NCBI GenBank assembly: GCA_022827045.1
Contig: JAJDTQ010000015.1
Coordinates: forward strand, 1-10,528
DNA length: 10,528 nucleotides
Reading direction: 5' to 3'
DNA from: Candidatus Binatia bacterium
GTDB taxonomy: Bacteria; Desulfobacterota_B; Binatia; UBA9968; JAJDTQ01
Of the stretch, positions 8,201 to 10,528 are shown one piece after another. The position numbers were made by a program, and so were the translations under genes. Each line of letters starts with the position of its first letter. The first letter of the stretch is position 1. The notes under the pieces are model-generated. The model worked only from the letters and a program-made list of their open reading frames with translations, searched no databases and had not been told where the DNA came from.

Positions 8201-10263
8201 GCTATGTCGTGCATGCACGCTTCGAGGCCCGTGCGCCCGACGATCACGGCGATACGAGAGCCGATGCCACGAGCCTGGCCCTGGGAGGCTCGGTATCGGG
8301 TGTGATCGAGGTGCCCGGCGACCACGATTTCTTCCGGGTGGAGGTCGTACGGGAGGGGACGCTGACGATTGACATGATGGGCGACAGGCCGACGGATCCC
8401 TTTGCTAGTGGCGAGCTGCAGACTGCTGACGGTGCACCACTGGCAAGCCATCTGATGAGATACCGCACGAGCGGCGGCAGTTTCGAGATCGTAGCCCTCG
8501 TTAAACCTGGCACATACTATGTCAAGGTTGCCAGCCATGGTTATGGGGATTCGATCGGAAGCTATGTTGTGCAAGCGCGTTTCGTTGCCGCGGCCATCGA
8601 AGACCATTCCGACACGCCTCAGGGAGCATCTGCGGTCGCATTTGGGGAGACCGTCGGGGGGTCCATCGACTCACCGGGCGATGTGGACTACTTCCGTTAT
8701 ACGATCACCGAACCCGGGGTGGTCGACATCGCGTTCACAGCCGCGCAGGGCGCGGAAATTGCTGCGTTGGATGAAATGGGAAACGTCTTGGCTAGCGGCG
8801 TCGTCGGGCAATCCGCAAGCACCCGGCCCGCCGGACTAGGAACCCTCGGTACGCGGAACGTCGAGGCGCTGCAGGTCGGTCGGCTGGTCTTGCAGATAGG
8901 AGTTGTTGTCGGACCACCAGTGCTGATCAGAGTTACTTCCAAGGATGTATTGGCGGCCGCCACCTATTCAATTGTAGGCTTCCTCACTGGGGTTGTTTCA
9001 CACAAGGTGCTGAACCTCCGTGTCCAGCAAGGGGCCCCAGAATGGCAAGTCAACCTTGACGAGTATTATGAATGCGTCCGCAACGGACAGCGGCTCAACC
9101 GAAATTGCAAACTGTCATACGAGGTGAGTGCCATTACGAGACTCACGTCGGGCTCAACGGAAGTCTTGTCCCACACCCTCACTCAAGAAAACAGCCTGCG
9201 ATTTAACCCCTCATGTACGCAACCACTTGGAGAATATGCAGGAAAAAAGGTCGTCAAACTGTTTGGATTTACTATCAGCACCGTATCCTTCAAGGTGGAA
9301 GTCTTTGACGAAGACGAAAAACTTTGCGTGCCCGAGAAGATCGATGGGAGCCCTAGCTTGTCGGTTTCAGTACCACAAGGTGGCAATGTTGCAATCGATC
9401 TCTCGGACTACATCGAGGATCCCCGGAGGGGCCAACTCACCCTCACTCCCGGAGAATCCCCGCCCGGCACTGCCGTAATCCTCAGCGGTTCGATTTGGAC
9501 GATTGCCGCCAGCGGCGATGCGGATGCGGGTGAGCACCAATTGCCGATCACGGCGACAAGTATCAAGGGCGGAATAGAGAAATCTTCGGATTTCACGCTC
9601 CAGGTTATTGTCGAGGGAGAGTTGGGCGCCGAGTGGATTCGAGCCCGGAATGTAGACTGTCACGCCCACAGAACTTCGTTGTCACGCCTCAAGCTCTTGA
9701 GAGATGATCAACCTGCACCCTACACTTATTCGGGAGGATGCAGCCAGCGCAAAGTGCACGGTCAGGGTACGGCGACACTTGCGGACACTGCGGTAGGCGA
9801 CGCTCGTTACAGTGGCGAATGGCGTGACGGTCACGCGTCGGGCCAGGGAATCTTGACGCTGCCCAGCGGCAACCGCTACGTGGGCGAGTTTCTTGATGGC
9901 TTGCGGCACGGCCAAGGGACCTGGACCCATGTCGATGGGTTCCACTACGAAGGCGAATGGAGTGATGGCGTCTTGTCGGGGCAGGGAACTGCTACCTGGC
10001 CCGACGGTTCCCGCTACGTGGGTGAATGGCGCGAGGGTCGGCAGAACGGCCAGGGGACCTGGACCCACCCCAACGGCGACAACCTCGAGGGCGAATGGTT
10101 AAACGGCGGGTTTGCGAACGTCAGGGGGACATGGACCCGACCCAGTGACGGGACCCGCTTCCAGGGCACATGGCGCTTCGGGCAGTTTTGTGACGGTTGG
10201 GAATACGCGCCAGATGGAGGCCAAGCCTTCTACCGAGACTGCCAAGTGGTGTCCAGGAGGTGA
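5281..10263 (+). CDS. Giant repeat lipoprotein: ten PPC-like domains, Ig-like domain and C-terminal MORN repeats
   Basis: Protein of 1660 residues, probably lipid-anchored in the outer membrane and possibly surface exposed. The signal peptide ends in a lipobox (ALGAVGC, Cys27). Position +2 is Gly, not Asp, which fits outer-membrane sorting. A run of eight Gly and a Pro-rich linker lead to ten repeats with starts at residues 52, 169, 293, 400, 517, 635, 755, 869, 987 and 1107. Each opens with a [15 protein letters not shown] motif, followed by GD.D[FY]FRV, GTLTV..TTG, ADG and PGTYYVKV, and closes in a strand like GSYVV..RF. This is the pattern of PPC (bacterial pre-peptidase C-terminal) beta-sandwiches; no peptidase domain is present. 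Residues about 1240-1350 carry several Cys, and about 1355-1446 look like an Ig/cadherin-like domain ([12 protein letters not shown]). From 1510 come about six MORN repeats of 23 residues ([21 protein letters not shown]). The start is ATG 5281, the only suitable in-frame start. No clear ribosome-binding site precedes it, so coupling to the upstream gene is likely. Role inferred: adhesion or envelope scaffolding; not proven. Confidence 0.8.
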   Translation: MASKTLARKLISTIIFSGMIALGAVGCGGGGGGGGSTSVTPPPPEIPIVPADDHGDSRADATTLVLGRSLPGVIETVGDEDYFRVNVTELGTLTVYTTGRLDSVGKLQAADGSILATDDNSGADNNFRIEHLVNTGTYYVKVNGEGTVSSTGAYIVHTRFVAGSSPPVDDHGNSRSDATGLALGSSSPGEIETVGDEDYFRVNVAELGTLTIYTTGFLNSVGELQAADGFVLATDDNSGTDNNFKIERLVDPGTYYVKVKGYESVDANGTRITFTGPYIVRTGFVAGPAPPVDDHSNSRHGATEIALGSSLPGEIGVSGDEDYFRVNVTEPGTLTVYTTGNLDTYGHLSVPSYDDSGDEKNFRISADIVHPGTYFIGVGANLRATGSYVVWTHFVGFPPDQHGNTRADATPIPVGGSVPGEIWEEDDDDFFRVEVPRPGRLRVIVSCRGLCNELVGEVQAADGVRLGNLRSLGYISEIWLDVTPGTYYVRIGVGDLDRRHIYDVTPHFRGSLPPQTDDHGDTRADATALPLGSSVAGELGGPEDKDYFRLNVTRPGTLTVYTTGGVDTVGELQSADGTRVASDDGRGDRSNFKIVSSVDSGTYFVRVSSGGGGGGSDSHGNYFVLADFGAPLPADDHGDTRADATLVPLGGSVAGEIWEDADDDFFRIVIPQRGTLSVYAREDEHSGVGFVRGELYAADGRRLRETNKLGPGANFGFELGLDPGTYFVRVYTYVQRYGTAERYVVHADFVASPPDDHGDTRADATSLALGGSVSGVMEASNDKDFFRVEVTRPGWLIVHTTGHDLHTRLRTPDGALLARNYDHSNRYILGVQYGVVPGTYYVEASVRSLAGLPASYTVFAQFFPDGAPDGHGDSKADATVLPLESSVPGAIEQGDDVDFFRLEVTARGTLTVSTTGGFFTKIGELQSADGTVLRCDCQAYRRSGADKENFAMEDEVFPGTYYVKVGSHGDARGSYVVHARFEARAPDDHGDTRADATSLALGGSVSGVIEVPGDHDFFRVEVVREGTLTIDMMGDRPTDPFASGELQTADGAPLASHLMRYRTSGGSFEIVALVKPGTYYVKVASHGYGDSIGSYVVQARFVAAAIEDHSDTPQGASAVAFGETVGGSIDSPGDVDYFRYTITEPGVVDIAFTAAQGAEIAALDEMGNVLASGVVGQSASTRPAGLGTLGTRNVEALQVGRLVLQIGVVVGPPVLIRVTSKDVLAAATYSIVGFLTGVVSHKVLNLRVQQGAPEWQVNLDEYYECVRNGQRLNRNCKLSYEVSAITRLTSGSTEVLSHTLTQENSLRFNPSCTQPLGEYAGKKVVKLFGFTISTVSFKVEVFDEDEKLCVPEKIDGSPSLSVSVPQGGNVAIDLSDYIEDPRRGQLTLTPGESPPGTAVILSGSIWTIAASGDADAGEHQLPITATSIKGGIEKSSDFTLQVIVEGELGAEWIRARNVDCHAHRTSLSRLKLLRDDQPAPYTYSGGCSQRKVHGQGTATLADTAVGDARYSGEWRDGHASGQGILTLPSGNRYVGEFLDGLRHGQGTWTHVDGFHYEGEWSDGVLSGQGTATWPDGSRYVGEWREGRQNGQGTWTHPNGDNLEGEWLNGGFANVRGTWTRPSDGTRFQGTWRFGQFCDGWEYAPDGGQAFYRDCQVVSRR
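5434..8985 (+). repeat. Array of ten tandem PPC-like domain repeats in the lipoprotein gene
   Basis: Unit starts are at about 5434, 5785, 6157, 6478, 6829, 7183, 7543, 7885, 8239 and 8599, so the period is 321-372 bases. Units 1-9 share the whole motif order. Unit 10 is clearly divergent: it opens [10 protein letters not shown], keeps [10 protein letters not shown] and EPGVVDI, but loses the PGTYYVKV block. Unit 5 has an added run of six Gly (7108-7125) in a late loop. Variation is concentrated in the segment between the TTG and PGTYY motifs, which would be exposed loops in a beta-sandwich. Confidence 0.85.
9808..10220 (+). repeat. Tandem MORN repeats at the lipoprotein C-terminus
   Basis: Units start at 9808, 9877, 9946, 10015, 10084 and 10159; the first five steps are 69 bases (23 codons), and the fifth unit is 25 codons. 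The pattern is [YLF].G[ET][WF]..G...GQGT.T...G. The sixth unit is degenerate, and the protein ends about 14 residues later. Units 1 and 3 share SGQG, while 2 and 4 share RYVGE and GQGTWTH, so the array seems to have grown by duplication of a two-unit block (138 bases). MORN repeats are known as membrane- or protein-contacting beta-hairpins. Confidence 0.88.
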
Positions 10264-10363
10264 CGTATGTCAACCCGTTTCGTGGTCTCCAGGCCGCAAC
10301 AGTGGTACGTTCCTTCATGACCGGGCGCAGCTGATCCACGCGCCTTGCCACCCATCCTTCCCA

Positions 10364-10528
10364 ATGTGCTACGGCACCGAGTTCACCTCCAACGCCATGC
10401 TCGGATGGCAACAGGACCACGGGGTCGACTGGCACTACATCGCTCCGGGCAAGCCCATGCAGAATGGCCTGGTGGAGAGCTTCATCGGCCGGCTGCGCGA
10501 TGAGTGCCTGAACGAGCACGTGTTCACC
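10364..10528 (+). pseudogene. IS3-family transposase (OrfB integrase core) fragment, runs off the window
   Basis: The frame encodes 55 residues of the C-terminal part of an IS3-family DDE transposase: [20 protein letters not shown], then [15 protein letters not shown] and [14 protein letters not shown]. The second catalytic Asp normally lies in a (S)DNGTEF motif; here the motif reads CYGTEF, so this Asp is lost. The expected Glu is present in LVESF with the standard 35-residue spacing. Sequence upstream of 10364 in the same frame (10264-10363) does not look like transposase, so the copy is truncated at its 5' side. The 100 bases between the lipoprotein stop and this point hold no other feature I can support. 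The IS407-like subgroup is only a guess. The 3' side lies outside the window. Confidence 0.82.

Noticed and set aside
5113..8607. Long minus-strand frames opposite the lipoprotein gene, several above 150 codons
   Set aside because: They recur with the repeat period and are antisense shadows of the GC-rich PPC repeats, with no family similarity.
5434..8985. CRISPR-like or satellite array
   Set aside because: The periodic sequence is one continuous reading frame with protein-level conservation and units above 300 bases; there are no short repeats with spacers.
10121..10519. 132-codon minus-strand frame at the right end
   Set aside because: It is antisense to the lipoprotein C-terminus and the transposase fragment, where the plus strand has clear homology.

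Overview
The window looks like an accessory region of a GC-rich, two-membraned (diderm) bacterium, most likely a proteobacterium. The reasons are an inverse-autotransporter (intimin/invasin-type) outer-membrane beta-barrel, a very large lipoprotein with a lipobox, a LuxR-type regulator, a Phd/VapC-type toxin-antitoxin pair and an IS3-family transposase relic. The exact lineage cannot be settled from the sequence alone.

Layout from left to right. Positions 1-1089 hold the 3' part of a LuxR-type HTH regulator whose start lies outside the window. After a short promoter-bearing gap come a Phd/YefM-type antitoxin (1274-1504) and a PIN-domain VapC toxin (1511-1897). A strong hairpin at 2012-2044 sits in the gap between vapC and a convergent minus-strand gene (2113-2790). 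That gene encodes a nucleotidyltransferase-like (AbiEii/MNT-like) protein that seems to have lost its N-terminal catalytic part. About 1.1 kb (2791-3895) follows with no gene I can support; it may be decayed DNA, and it holds a possible promoter near its right end.

The right half is a two-gene same-strand unit. The first gene (3896-5245) encodes a small inverse autotransporter: a signal peptide, an intimin/invasin-like beta-barrel and one C-terminal Calx-beta-like domain. After 35 bases comes a 1660-residue lipoprotein (5281-10263): a lipobox with polyglycine, ten PPC-like beta-domain repeats of about 107-124 residues (the tenth divergent), a cysteine-containing region, an Ig/cadherin-like domain and about six C-terminal MORN repeats. 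An IS3-family transposase fragment with a damaged catalytic motif starts about 100 bases after this gene and runs off the window.

My reading is that the right half encodes a surface-exposed adhesion or envelope module: an outer-membrane barrel with a short passenger, co-expressed with a giant repeat lipoprotein. The left half is typical island material (toxin-antitoxin pair, broken nucleotidyltransferase gene). The repeat protein shows traces of recent internal recombination, including near-identical DNA in non-adjacent repeats 7 and 9. The pairing of PPC repeats and MORN repeats in one lipoprotein, next to an inverse autotransporter, is the most unusual feature here. Its function is not known to me.
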